A stretch of 33,081 bases of DNA from an uncultured Eubacteriales bacterium (lineage in GTDB: Bacteria; Bacillota; Clostridia; Lachnospirales; Lachnospiraceae). The notes under the pieces were generated by a model, which was given only the letters and a program-made list of their open reading frames with translations, had not been told where the DNA came from and ran no database searches. The DNA lies in assembly GCA_900314555.1 (NCBI GenBank), contig OMVQ01000105.1, forward strand, positions 1 through 33,081, given 5' to 3'. The position numbers and the translations under genes were made by a program. Shown here piece after piece: positions 17,325 to 25,595 of the stretch (its first letter is position 1; every line of letters starts with the position of its first letter).

Positions 17325-17353
17325 TATGCCAACCAGATTATCCGGTTGGCATA
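17325..17353 (-). other. Hairpin between malE and malF
   Basis: TATGCCAACC (17325-17334) pairs perfectly with GGTTGGCATA (17344-17353). The sense strand continues ATATAAAAAG with no U-tract, so it is not a classic terminator. As in other binding-protein operons, a stem here may protect the malE message from 3' decay and keep the binding protein in excess over the permeases. That role is inferred from position. Confidence 0.7.
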
Positions 17354-17383
17354 TTTGACAACAATTTAATATTCTATATTTTA

Positions 17384-18697
17384 TTATTTCTTTGTTGCTG
17401 ACTTATCTGCTGTATCAAGTTCTGCCTGGATATCTGTTGTTTCACCATTCCAGATATTAGAATATGCTGAAGCAAATGCTGTCCAGAATAAACTTGCCTG
17501 TGCCATATTTGGCATTGGGTAAGAGTATGCAATCTGTTTGTTTAAGCCTTCCATATATGTTTTGATTTTTGCATCATCAATCATATCAAGTACATCATCT
17601 CTAGCTGGCATTGTGCTTGTAAGTTCACATCTTAATGCCTGCATTTCTTTAGTCATTAAGAATTCAGCAAATGCTGTTGCTTCTGCCTGATGTTTAGAAT
17701 ATGCTGAAACGAACATACATCTAACACCCATAAAGTTTGCAGGTGGGTTTGTAGAACCTGTCATAGCTGGGATTGAAGTGATACCGAAGTTAACACCACT
17801 TTCTTCAAATGTTCTGATATTCCAAGCACCTGAAACATTCATTACTAACTGACCTGCTGCGAAAAGTGAATCATTATGTTTGTAATCGATATCTCCGGTT
17901 TTCTGATTAATTGCTTTAGCTAAAGCTGTGAAGTCTGCCATCTGTGCAACTGACTCTTTTGAGTTCATGTATGTGTTCTTGATATCGTTACCATTCTCGC
18001 CATAAAGGTGAATTGTTGGTGTTGAAGTAAACATTACACTGTAGTATGCATTACCTGCATCAAATAAGAATGGCTGAATACCATCTTTCTTATCATAATT
18101 CTGAATGTATGTTACTAAATCAGACATTGTTGTAGGAATTTCTTCCTCTTTAATTAAATCTTTGTTGTAGAATAAAGCATATGTCTCAACTGATACAGGA
18201 TAACCGTAAAGCTGTGATGTACCATCTGCTTTATTAAGTGTAGCACCTGCTAATGCTGATGCATTACATGAAGCAGCTACAATTTCTTTTTCTGAATCTG
18301 GAACTGGAGAAATAGAAGCACTTGCTACCATAACACCAGCATTGTTATGAGCTGTAGCGAAAAGGTCAGGACCATTTCCACCAGGACCATCTAATACGAT
18401 TTTTGAGTTAGCATCTGTTGACTCAACGTTAACGTATTTGATTGTGATATTTGGATATAATTTTGTGAAGCACTGTCCTGCTGCTTCAATGAACTTATCT
18501 GGTCCAGCTGATGACTCCCAAACTGTAAGTTCAACTTTGTCACTTGTAAGCTGCTGATTTGTCTTGAAATCAATTGACTCTACATCAATACCTGAAACAG
18601 CATCTTTAACTTCCTTGTCCGCTTTTTTGCCACAACCAGTGAACATTGTTGTTGCCATTGCTACTACTAAGGCAACTGATAAAATTCTCTTTTTCAT
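17384..18697 (-). CDS. malE: Maltodextrin-type ABC transporter binding lipoprotein
   Basis: Extracellular solute-binding protein (family 1), 437 residues. A lipoprotein signal peptide with lipobox FTGC (Cys22) anchors it outside the membrane. Features include VELTVWESSAGPDKF at the start of the fold, PDLFATAHNNAG, LYGYPVSVETYALFYNKDLI and NVSGAWNIRTFEESGVNFGI, all matching maltose/maltodextrin binding proteins. Ribosome site AAAGG lies upstream of the ATG. It has its own promoter (18979-19007) and a leader of about 270 bases with a hairpin. No MalK-type ATPase gene is present, so a shared MsmX/UgpC-like ATPase elsewhere is expected. Confidence 0.92.
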   Translation of the reverse strand: MKKRILSVALVVAMATTMFTGCGKKADKEVKDAVSGIDVESIDFKTNQQLTSDKVELTVWESSAGPDKFIEAAGQCFTKLYPNITIKYVNVESTDANSKIVLDGPGGNGPDLFATAHNNAGVMVASASISPVPDSEKEIVAASCNASALAGATLNKADGTSQLYGYPVSVETYALFYNKDLIKEEEIPTTMSDLVTYIQNYDKKDGIQPFLFDAGNAYYSVMFTSTPTIHLYGENGNDIKNTYMNSKESVAQMADFTALAKAINQKTGDIDYKHNDSLFAAGQLVMNVSGAWNIRTFEESGVNFGITSIPAMTGSTNPPANFMGVRCMFVSAYSKHQAEATAFAEFLMTKEMQALRCELTSTMPARDDVLDMIDDAKIKTYMEGLNKQIAYSYPMPNMAQASLFWTAFASAYSNIWNGETTDIQAELDTADKSATKK

Positions 18698-18726
18698 ACC
18701 TTTTACCTTTCCGAACTATACGTTCT

Positions 18727-18780
18727 TTAAATTTTTGCTGCGAACAGTATCTTTTCGTTCATATAATAGTCCGTTCGCAG
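18727..18780 (-). promoter_or_regulatory. Hairpin and possible short uORF in malE leader
   Basis: CTGCGAAC (18738-18745) pairs with GTTCGCAG (18773-18780) about 40 bases before malE. Within it, an ATG at 18762 opens an 11-codon frame (MNEKILFAAKI) ending at 18727, just before the malE ribosome site. A weak GGAC precedes it. Translation of this frame would open the stem, so a leader-control role is conceivable but unproven. Confidence 0.35.
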
Positions 18781-18978
18781 ACTGTTACATAACTCCGGTG
18801 TAACTAACATTAGTAAAAATATACAATAGTTAAATGTTTCACCCAGCAAATTAAATGTCGTATAAAGCACAATTTCTAGTAAATATTCACAATAATTACT
18901 TAATATAATTAAGTGGTTTATTACTGAATAATAGTAAAAATGTGCAAAACCTGACACCACTTATTACTGTTCTTTGTA

Positions 18979-19007
18979 AGTATATCATCCAGTAATACTA
19001 TTGTCAA
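18979..19007 (-). promoter_or_regulatory. Promoter of malEFG
   Basis: TTGACA (19002-19007), a 17-base spacer and TATACT (18979-18984) form a near-consensus promoter directly after the scpB terminator. AT-rich inverted words such as AGTAATA and TATTAGT surround it and could be operator half-sites, but no regulator gene is nearby. The remaining leader (18781-18970) is AT-rich with no gene that I can support. Confidence 0.8.
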
Positions 19008-19019
19008 TATTATTAGTAA

Positions 19020-19062
19020 GAAAAAAGGACATTTTTTTGTGCATATTGCATAAAAACGTCCT
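19020..19062 (-). terminator. Terminator after scpB
   Basis: On the sense strand AGGACGTTTTTATGCA folds onto TGCACAAAAAAATGTCCT with a short loop and is followed by six U. It ends the dacF-scpA-scpB unit about 115 bases after scpB and insulates malE. Confidence 0.88.
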
Positions 19063-19178
19063 ATATTTTTCCTTTTATTATTTTGTATATTTTTTATATA
19101 TCTGAATTTTAAAACGTCTGACATTTAACTTTCCTACATATATATCTATGCGAAGTTTAAGTTATCAATATATTTTAA

Positions 19179-19748
19179 TTATACATTTAACTTAAGTTGT
19201 ACCTCTTCTTCTGCCTCTTCCTTAAATTCTTCATCTTTTTCAGCATTTATTTCAGGCAGATCTTCTATAGAAGATACTCCGAACTGTCTAAGAAATTCTT
19301 CTGTTGTTCCGAATAATATTGGTCGTCCCGGTGCATCAAGTCGTCCGACTTCTCCTACAAGATTATATTCCACCAGTTTATTAACTGCATGGTCACATTT
19401 TACACCTCTGATTCTCTCTATTTCTGTTTTAGTAACCGGCTGCTTATATGCAATTATAGATAATGTCTCTAATAATACATCTGTAAGTACATTCTTCTTA
19501 GGTTGTGAAGCTACCTTGATAAGATATTCATACATCTCATTCTTAGTACACATCTGATATGAATTCTCAAGTTCACATATCTTAATTCCACGTTCTTCAC
19601 TTTCATACTTGTCCATTAAATTATGTATTATCTTCCTGGTTGTCTTTACATCATGTCCGATAGCTGTAGCAATCTTTTCTATTTCCACTGAATCGCCCAT
19701 TGTGAAAAGTATCGCTTCTATCGCAGCTTCTATCTTAGATATTTCCAA
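19179..19748 (-). CDS. scpB: Segregation and condensation protein B
   Basis: Kleisin-partner of the SMC-ScpA-ScpB condensin that compacts and separates chromosomes. The 189-residue protein has two winged-helix domains, with EAAIEAILFTMGDSVEIEKIA at the start and the conserved LLETLSIIAYKQPVTKTEIERIRGVK core, then LGAPGRP-like RLDAPGRPILFGTTEEFL. The C-terminus is acidic. The initiation codon is TTG at 19748, directly abutting the scpA stop (TAATTG), with GGAGGG seven bases upstream inside the scpA end. This gives tight translational coupling, fitting proteins of one complex. Confidence 0.95.
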   Translation of the reverse strand: MEISKIEAAIEAILFTMGDSVEIEKIATAIGHDVKTTRKIIHNLMDKYESEERGIKICELENSYQMCTKNEMYEYLIKVASQPKKNVLTDVLLETLSIIAYKQPVTKTEIERIRGVKCDHAVNKLVEYNLVGEVGRLDAPGRPILFGTTEEFLRQFGVSSIEDLPEINAEKDEEFKEEAEEEVQLKLNV

Positions 19749-20528
19749 TTAATTTCCCTCCTGAACTGTATTTTGTTGTGCATTTCCACTGACTGCTTCT
19801 ATTTCTATATCATCAAATATATTATCCTGTTTTATATGAATCTTTCCTATTTTCATTAATTCTAAGACCGCAAGAAAAGTTACTATAACCTGCATCTTTG
19901 ATTGTTGTCTGCCAAGAATCTGTCTGAAGCTGCAATGTCCGTTTCTGATAGCATATTCTTCTACATAAGACATCTTATCTTCTAAGCTTACTTCTTCTTT
20001 CTCTATTTTGCCGAATTTACTTCTTATAGGGTCAATCTTATTCTCTTGTCTGCGAAGTACTTCATTAAAAATAGCATTAAGCTTTCGCAATGTAATTCCG
20101 TCTAACAACTTATCTAAATCAACCGGTGGCTCATACTTTTTAACTTCATCAGGAACTGTCGGTTTCTTATACATACTTTTCTCTGCATCTAACTGTCTGT
20201 CCCTTAATTCATACGACATATACTTATATCTTTTGTATTCTAAGAGTTTTTCAACCAGTTCTGCTCTTGGATCTTCTTCCTCTTCTTCATTTTCAGGGTC
20301 TTTTGGAAGTAACATTTTAGCCTTTATATCTAAAAGAGTTGCAGCCATAACCAGAAACTCGCTCACAAGATTTAGATCCTGTTTATCCATATTCTGAACA
20401 TATTCTATATATTGTGCAGTGATTTCAACAATAGGAATATCATATATATTTACTTTATTTTTATCTATTAAATGCAGTAAAAGGTCTAGCGGACCCTCGA
20501 ATACCTGCAGCTTAAATTCTAAGTTCAT
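19749..20528 (-). CDS. scpA: Segregation and condensation protein A (kleisin)
   Basis: Bridges the SMC heads and binds ScpB. About 259 residues. The N-terminal domain has the family signature FEGPLDLLLHLIDKNKVNIYDIPI, followed by FLVMAATLLDIKAKMLLP and an acidic linker. The C-terminal winged helix contains VTFLAVLELMKIGKI. I use the ATG at 20528, which follows GAGGA by ten bases; a longer frame to 20585 lacks any ribosome site and family resemblance. It sits 132 bases after dacF and touches scpB. Confidence 0.95.
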   Translation of the reverse strand: MNLEFKLQVFEGPLDLLLHLIDKNKVNIYDIPIVEITAQYIEYVQNMDKQDLNLVSEFLVMAATLLDIKAKMLLPKDPENEEEEEDPRAELVEKLLEYKRYKYMSYELRDRQLDAEKSMYKKPTVPDEVKKYEPPVDLDKLLDGITLRKLNAIFNEVLRRQENKIDPIRSKFGKIEKEEVSLEDKMSYVEEYAIRNGHCSFRQILGRQQSKMQVIVTFLAVLELMKIGKIHIKQDNIFDDIEIEAVSGNAQQNTVQEGN

Positions 20529-20660
20529 ATGTAAATTATCCTCGTCTTTCTGATTATGACATATATAATTATATATATTGTACATTATTTCTAAATGTTA
20601 AGCCGATAAATAAAACATACCTTTTATATATCAGTTAACTAAATCTTTAATGACACTTTT

Positions 20661-21866
20661 TTACATTATATATTTATACCACATTTTTTTCAAATAGTCC
20701 ACATAACCTGCTTTTCTTACATTTTCCATGAGACATATATTTACTTCACCTATCATATTATCTCCCATATAATATTCAGTTTTACCTACAACACTCCCTG
20801 ATTTAGCCGGTGCTTTAACCTTCTTTTCTAATTTTACTGCTTTTGTAATATTATTAATTGCCTCATCTTTACCGCAAATGTATACAAATTCTTTCTCCGT
20901 TTCTATTTTAGCCGTCTTTTTTACCCCACCTGAAATTTTAATCTCTTTATTAATTTCATCATTCTTATCCCTATACATTGACACTACAGAATAGCCATAA
21001 TTTAATAATGTAATAGCTTCCGAGAAACGCACTTTGTAATCAGGTGCACCCATTATAACAGCTATTAATTTAATATTATCTTTGCAAGCTGTTGCACTAA
21101 GACAATATTTTGCAAGTGATGTACTTCCGGTTTTAAGACCTGTCGTCCATTCATATTGTTTCAACAGCTTATTCGTATTAGCAAGTGTAAATTCACTGCT
21201 TCCCTTATTAGTAACATGTGTGATATTTTCCATCCATATTTTAGAATAATTATGAATCTCAGGATATTTAGTAATAAGTTCCCTGCTCATTATAGCGACA
21301 TCTCTTGCAGAGGTATGATGCTCCATAGAATCACAAAGTCCACAACAATCCTTAAATACAGTGTTCGTCATTCCTAACCCATTGGCTCTTTCATTCATCA
21401 TTCTGACAAATTCCGTTTCACTTCCTGCTATGTACTCAGCCATACATACACTTGCATCATTTCCGGAGGCTACGACTATGCATTTTATAAGAGTTTCCAC
21501 AGTCTGCTTTTCACCGGTCTCTAGAAACACCTGTGAACCACCCATTGATTTAGCATATTCACTCGTCGTTACTACATCATCATAATTTATTTTGCCCTCG
21601 TTAATCGCATCAAATATCAGTATCAGAGTCATTATCTTCGTTATACTCGCAGGTGATACGACCTCATCTGCGTTATTCTCATATAGAATTTTACCTGTGG
21701 TCGCTTCCATTAGAATCGCTGCTTTTGACTGAAGTCCTAAGTCTGTTGAAGTTTCTCCATCAACTGCAACTATTTCAGGCTGATTTGCCTCCACTTTCTG
21801 AATACACGCACCATTACATATCAATATAGCAAGTACAAGTAGTATGGCTACTATATTTTTTCTCAA
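20661..21866 (-). CDS. dacF: D-alanyl-D-alanine carboxypeptidase
   Basis: Low-molecular-weight penicillin-binding protein that removes the terminal D-Ala of peptidoglycan stem peptides outside the membrane. 401 residues with a signal peptide (1-28). The active site is complete: SITK with nucleophile Ser74 and Lys77, SGN at 134-136, and KTG at 245-247. A PBP5-like C-terminal domain and a final amphipathic stretch (YLKKMWYKYIM) follow. The start must be TTG at 21866, as no ATG is available in the signal-peptide region; GGGGA lies upstream but inside a terminator stem (see 21865-21910). Context beside deoB/deoA supports dacF rather than another dac gene. Confidence 0.92.
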   Translation of the reverse strand: MRKNIVAILLVLAILICNGACIQKVEANQPEIVAVDGETSTDLGLQSKAAILMEATTGKILYENNADEVVSPASITKIMTLILIFDAINEGKINYDDVVTTSEYAKSMGGSQVFLETGEKQTVETLIKCIVVASGNDASVCMAEYIAGSETEFVRMMNERANGLGMTNTVFKDCCGLCDSMEHHTSARDVAIMSRELITKYPEIHNYSKIWMENITHVTNKGSSEFTLANTNKLLKQYEWTTGLKTGSTSLAKYCLSATACKDNIKLIAVIMGAPDYKVRFSEAITLLNYGYSVVSMYRDKNDEINKEIKISGGVKKTAKIETEKEFVYICGKDEAINNITKAVKLEKKVKAPAKSGSVVGKTEYYMGDNMIGEVNICLMENVRKAGYVDYLKKMWYKYIM

Positions 21867-21910
21867 AAAAAGTCCCCACTAACTAATATTTTTAATTAAT
21901 TATATGGGGA
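21865..21910. terminator. Terminator after ltaS that also holds the dacF ribosome site
   Basis: TCCCCA (21873-21878) pairs with TGGGGA (21905-21910), with further pairing of TTAGTTA/TAATTAA inside. Seven U follow on the minus strand, and U-rich sequence follows on the plus strand, so it could work both ways. The downstream arm GTGGGGA is the only ribosome site for dacF, whose TTG start uses the last base pairs of the U-tract. A TATAAT (21899-21904) within the hairpin may start transcripts that lack the upstream arm, but no good -35 accompanies it. Confidence 0.75.
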
Positions 21911-21937
21911 TTTTTCTTTTATATTCTACTTTTTATA

Positions 21938-23971
21938 TTATTGACCATAATACAGACATTCTTTCGTCGAACCGACAACATAACCACTGTCTTTATCTAC
22001 CTGACTTACTACAAAGGAATCAAGTGACTGTAATCCTGAATACTTAATTCTAAGTGTTGAGGTATCTATAAATTCTGTATCACGCTTATCGCCATTTACA
22101 AATACTTTACTAAACTTTGTGAAGTTCTTACCTTTTATCTCAACATATTCTGTATCACCATCTGTAACCGGCTCTATCTTAGTTATCTCTATTTCCTCTA
22201 CTCCCATAGTCATATCTGTAGGACTATAAGGACTAACTCCGCTATATACTAACTGGTCGCCATAGAGAATATCATATTCTAGATTCTGTAAACCACTCAA
22301 ATAGTCTTTGTATTCTTCATCATCTTCATCTTCGTCTAAATGCTGCTGATGATATCTGTTGATTACACCCGAATTCATACCTAATTCCTTCAAGAGTCTT
22401 GGTGCAAGCTGGAATGTTTCTAAATCTCTGTCATTTTTCTGTAAGCCAAAATTATTCCAGATAATATATTCAGTCTGGTAAAGCGAACCATTTGACAAAT
22501 CTTTCTCCGAAAAACCAAGTCCAGGTAAATGGTCTCCATACATTACAAGTATGGTATCTTCACCACAATTAGATAATGCCTCTGTCAATTCCTTAATAAA
22601 TTCATCCATTTCATGAATCTGGTTAGCATAATATTCAATTGCATTCTTTCTGCCTTCGTCATCAACACCTGATTCAACTTTAATTACCGGGTCTTCAATA
22701 ACTTTTGAAGTAGGATAGCTTCCATGTCCCTGAACAGAAATAGTATATATATAATCCGGACCATCTGTACTCTTAAGTGTCTTAATAATTTCATCAGTAA
22801 GCACTTTATCTTTTGCCCAACCTTCAGGAGTATACTCTTCTACATTCATATATTCTATTGATGTGAAGGTATCGTATCCAAGGTGAGGAAATACCGATTT
22901 TCTTGTATAGAATGTTGCATCATTATTATGCATTGCATGAGTTGAATATCCATATTCTTTTAGATTAAATGCTGTACTTTCGCACGTAGCTGATTTAAGT
23001 ACCGTCTTATATGGTATCTCGCCCGGTCCGAAATCATCAAGATTCATACTTGTCATTATCTCAAATTCGGTATTACATGTTCCGTATCCAACATTATATA
23101 CATTTAAAAAACCTGAGGAATATTCTTTCTTCAACTGATTAAAATATGGTATCGGATCACTTGAGAACTTAATATCTGTTGCTTTATTAATATCAAAGAA
23201 TGATTCAAGCTGTAAGAAGATTATATTAGGCTTCTTTTCTACCTCGTTAAGTTTAACTTCATTATCTTCCGCATTATTATCATTTGCATCGATTATCGAA
23301 TCAATCTTGTCCTTAGAATAATCAGATGGTTTCTTAACACCTGAATTAAATAAACCTGCACCAAAGCAGTATACAAAACCATATTTATTATATCCAATCG
23401 TCAAATTAGGGAACTTCGTTACGAGTGCTCCTGTGTCAAGTGCAACATTTGTACTGAGAACACATACTATAAAGCCTATTCCTACGAGTACGATATTCTT
23501 CCAATAATTTATCTTATATGAAATCTTTGGTCCTTTTAAGAATAACATTACTATTACTAATACTAATAATATAAGACCAATCATTGTAAGACTTACTAAA
23601 AATGGTGTGAAATACTGGTCTACAATTGCCACTGCTGCATCAATAAGCTTAAGGTCATTTGCATTAAATGGTGTAACTCTTACCATTAAAAGAATTCTGT
23701 TAACAATTCCTGCAATAAGCCATATACTTGATACAAATGCAACATAAAAAACTCTTCTTCTGGTTAAAAGTCCTATTGATATAGAAACAAAAATAAACAT
23801 CGTATTGCAGAAGAATACAAATGGGCTTGTAAACATAAATTTAAAGCCTTTTATTACAGAGCCTCTGTTTAAAATCTCTATAACAAGCTCTATCAATATA
23901 GGAAGTAATATAAAAATCAGAATATTATTTCTATATATTTTGTTTTTGAAAAAATCTTTTATCTTATTCAT
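21938..23971 (-). CDS. ltaS: LtaS-family polyglycerol-phosphate synthase with C-terminal TIG-like domain
   Basis: Membrane-anchored alkaline-phosphatase-fold enzyme that polymerises glycerol phosphate from phosphatidylglycerol to make lipoteichoic acid. Five hydrophobic segments occupy about residues 15-190. The extracellular sulfatase-like domain has KPNIIFLQLESF (Glu256), GYGTCNTEFEIMTS (candidate nucleophile Thr298) and GDH (Asp480, His481), closely matching S. aureus LtaS numbering. An acidic linker is followed by an Ig/TIG-like domain at about 593-677 (ITKIEPV, VEIKGKNFTKFSKVFVNG), absent from standard LtaS. Start ATG 23971 has GGAAAGG upstream; an earlier TTG at 24007 has none. Own promoter at 24017-24045. 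Confidence 0.87.
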   Translation of the reverse strand: MNKIKDFFKNKIYRNNILIFILLPILIELVIEILNRGSVIKGFKFMFTSPFVFFCNTMFIFVSISIGLLTRRRVFYVAFVSSIWLIAGIVNRILLMVRVTPFNANDLKLIDAAVAIVDQYFTPFLVSLTMIGLILLVLVIVMLFLKGPKISYKINYWKNIVLVGIGFIVCVLSTNVALDTGALVTKFPNLTIGYNKYGFVYCFGAGLFNSGVKKPSDYSKDKIDSIIDANDNNAEDNEVKLNEVEKKPNIIFLQLESFFDINKATDIKFSSDPIPYFNQLKKEYSSGFLNVYNVGYGTCNTEFEIMTSMNLDDFGPGEIPYKTVLKSATCESTAFNLKEYGYSTHAMHNNDATFYTRKSVFPHLGYDTFTSIEYMNVEEYTPEGWAKDKVLTDEIIKTLKSTDGPDYIYTISVQGHGSYPTSKVIEDPVIKVESGVDDEGRKNAIEYYANQIHEMDEFIKELTEALSNCGEDTILVMYGDHLPGLGFSEKDLSNGSLYQTEYIIWNNFGLQKNDRDLETFQLAPRLLKELGMNSGVINRYHQQHLDEDEDDEEYKDYLSGLQNLEYDILYGDQLVYSGVSPYSPTDMTMGVEEIEITKIEPVTDGDTEYVEIKGKNFTKFSKVFVNGDKRDTEFIDTSTLRIKYSGLQSLDSFVVSQVDKDSGYVVGSTKECLYYGQ

Positions 23972-24016
23972 TTCTAATGCCTTTCCATCAACATATATTT
24001 TCGACAAATTAGTGAT

Positions 24017-24045
24017 AGTTTAGCACAATTATTTTTTTGTGTCCA
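24017..24045 (-). promoter_or_regulatory. Promoter of ltaS
   Basis: TGGACA (24040-24045), a 17-base spacer and TAAACT (24017-24022), preceded by an extended-minus-10 TGC, read on the minus strand. It lies between deoA and ltaS with no clear deoA terminator, so ltaS may be served by both read-through and this promoter. Confidence 0.65.
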
Positions 24046-24098
24046 TATGTTCATAAACATTTCACATTTTCACACTATACACTCAGATATTTCTAATA

Positions 24099-25424
24099 TT
24101 AATATTTCTTTGCACCATTTTTAGAAATAATCCATTTGACTAATGGCTGTTTCTTTACCGGTGTCTTTGAGAATTCATACGCTCTTTCAAACCTATCTTT
24201 AGCTGCCTTTAATTTCTCAATATCATTTGCATATATCGTAGCGACAGCATCACCTTTTTCTACTCTGTCACCAACCTTTTTCTTAAGTACGATACCGACT
24301 GATAAATCTATCTGACTGTCCTTAGTCTCCCTGCCTCCACCAAGAGTAAGTGAAACCATTCCAATCTCCTGGGTATTAATACTTTCCACAAAGCCTGACT
24401 CTTCTGCTATTATATCCATTATTATAGATGCCTTAGGCAACAGCCCCGTATTATTGACAACTTCTCCGTCTCCACCCTGCGCTTCTATAAATTCACGCAT
24501 TTTATTAATAGCTCTTCCATCATCAATTGTCTGTTTTAGCATATTTATTCCGGTTTCTAAATCATCTGTCACATCAGCTGCAATAAGCATATGCGCACCT
24601 AATACTAAAGATAATTCAAGCAAATCAGCCGGGCCATTTCCATTAAGTGTATCGATTGCTTCTTTTACTTCAAGTGCATTACCGACAGAATTACCAAGCG
24701 GCTCATTCATATCAGAGACAATAGCAACCGTATTCTTTCCTGCACCATTGCCTATCTTAACCATTTCCCTTGCCAAATCTATAGCATCTTTTTCCTGCTT
24801 CATAAATGCCCCACTGCCCGTTTTGACATCAAGCACTATAGCATCTGCACCTGAAGCTAACTTTTTACTCATAATACTGCTGGCAATAAGTGAAAGATTA
24901 TCTACGGTAGCCGTTACATCTCTTAATGCATAGAGTTTTTTATCAGCAGGTGCTAAATTAGCAGTCTGTCCCACAAGAGCAATCTTATATTTATTAACAT
25001 TATCAATGAATTTCTGTTCCGGCAATACTGTTGAGAAACCCGGTATACTCTCTAATTTATCAATCGTTCCTCCTGTATGTCCTAAACCTCTTCCCGACAT
25101 CTTAGCAACAGGAACGCCTAAGGCCGCTACCATCGGTCCAAGTACCAGAGAAGTCTTATCTCCTACTCCTCCCGTACTATGTTTATCCACTTTTGTTCCT
25201 TTTATCTCTGATAAATCTAATCTGTCGCCACTATTTGCCATAGCCATAGTAAGATTAAGTGTCTCTTCCTCATTCATTCCCGAAAAATATATTGCCATAA
25301 GCAATGCAGATATCTGATAATCCGGAATGTCCCCTTTTGTAAATCCATTTACGAAGAACTCTATCTCTTCTCTATTAAGTGCATATCCGTCTCTTTTTTT
25401 CATTATAATATCATATATTCTCAT
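24099..25424 (-). CDS. deoA: Pyrimidine-nucleoside (thymidine) phosphorylase
   Basis: Splits thymidine, deoxyuridine or uridine with phosphate, releasing base and (deoxy)ribose 1-phosphate, which DeoB then converts. 441 residues. The N-terminal helical domain begins [16 protein letters not shown], and the phosphate-binding motif [15 protein letters not shown] is at about residues 78-92. [23 protein letters not shown] follows, the usual signature. I use the ATG at 25424, seven bases after GAGG. The frame stays open to 25592, but the added 56 codons are a translation of the hairpin insertion 25429-25593 and not protein-like. It follows deoB in one unit. Confidence 0.95.
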   Translation of the reverse strand: MRIYDIIMKKRDGYALNREEIEFFVNGFTKGDIPDYQISALLMAIYFSGMNEEETLNLTMAMANSGDRLDLSEIKGTKVDKHSTGGVGDKTSLVLGPMVAALGVPVAKMSGRGLGHTGGTIDKLESIPGFSTVLPEQKFIDNVNKYKIALVGQTANLAPADKKLYALRDVTATVDNLSLIASSIMSKKLASGADAIVLDVKTGSGAFMKQEKDAIDLAREMVKIGNGAGKNTVAIVSDMNEPLGNSVGNALEVKEAIDTLNGNGPADLLELSLVLGAHMLIAADVTDDLETGINMLKQTIDDGRAINKMREFIEAQGGDGEVVNNTGLLPKASIIMDIIAEESGFVESINTQEIGMVSLTLGGGRETKDSQIDLSVGIVLKKKVGDRVEKGDAVATIYANDIEKLKAAKDRFERAYEFSKTPVKKQPLVKWIISKNGAKKY

Positions 25425-25428
25425 AGTA

Positions 25429-25593
25429 ATCCTCGTTTCTGAGCAATTCATTGCGAAGATGCGATGAGAAATTCGCGCAGGCGATTTCTCATCTGCCATA
25501 AAGGCTATTTGCTTTCGCTCCGAAGCAAATAGCCTTGCGAAAGAATTGATGCATAAGCACAATTCTTTCACACTATCCTCGTTTCTGAGCAAT
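25429..25593 (-). mobile_element. Multi-hairpin insertion between deoB and deoA, duplicating the ribosome site
   Basis: ATCCTCGTTTCTGAGCAAT occurs exactly at 25429-25447 and 25575-25593, 146 bases apart; its complement carries the GAGG used by deoA. Between them are: GCAAT/ATTGC 25443-25447 with 25450-25454; a perfect 10-bp stem 25463-25472 with 25484-25493, loop TCGCGCAGGCG; a perfect 14-bp stem 25501-25514 with 25523-25536, loop TCGCTCCG; and a perfect 10-bp stem 25539-25548 with 25560-25569, loop ATGCATAAGCA. Removing one repeat plus core would leave deoB and deoA 26 bases apart, a normal operon gap. The plan and one end match the trpS insertion at 1467-1622. Confidence 0.75.
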
Positions 25594-25595
25594 CG

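Noticed and set aside
18921..19124. 67-codon frame between scpB and malE, with a fair AGGA before its ATG
   Set aside because: It runs through the scpB terminator and the malE promoter and looks like no known protein.
25425..25592. N-terminal extension of deoA by 56 codons
   Set aside because: It is a reading of the hairpin insertion; the ATG at 25424 has a proper ribosome site and starts exactly where the family starts.
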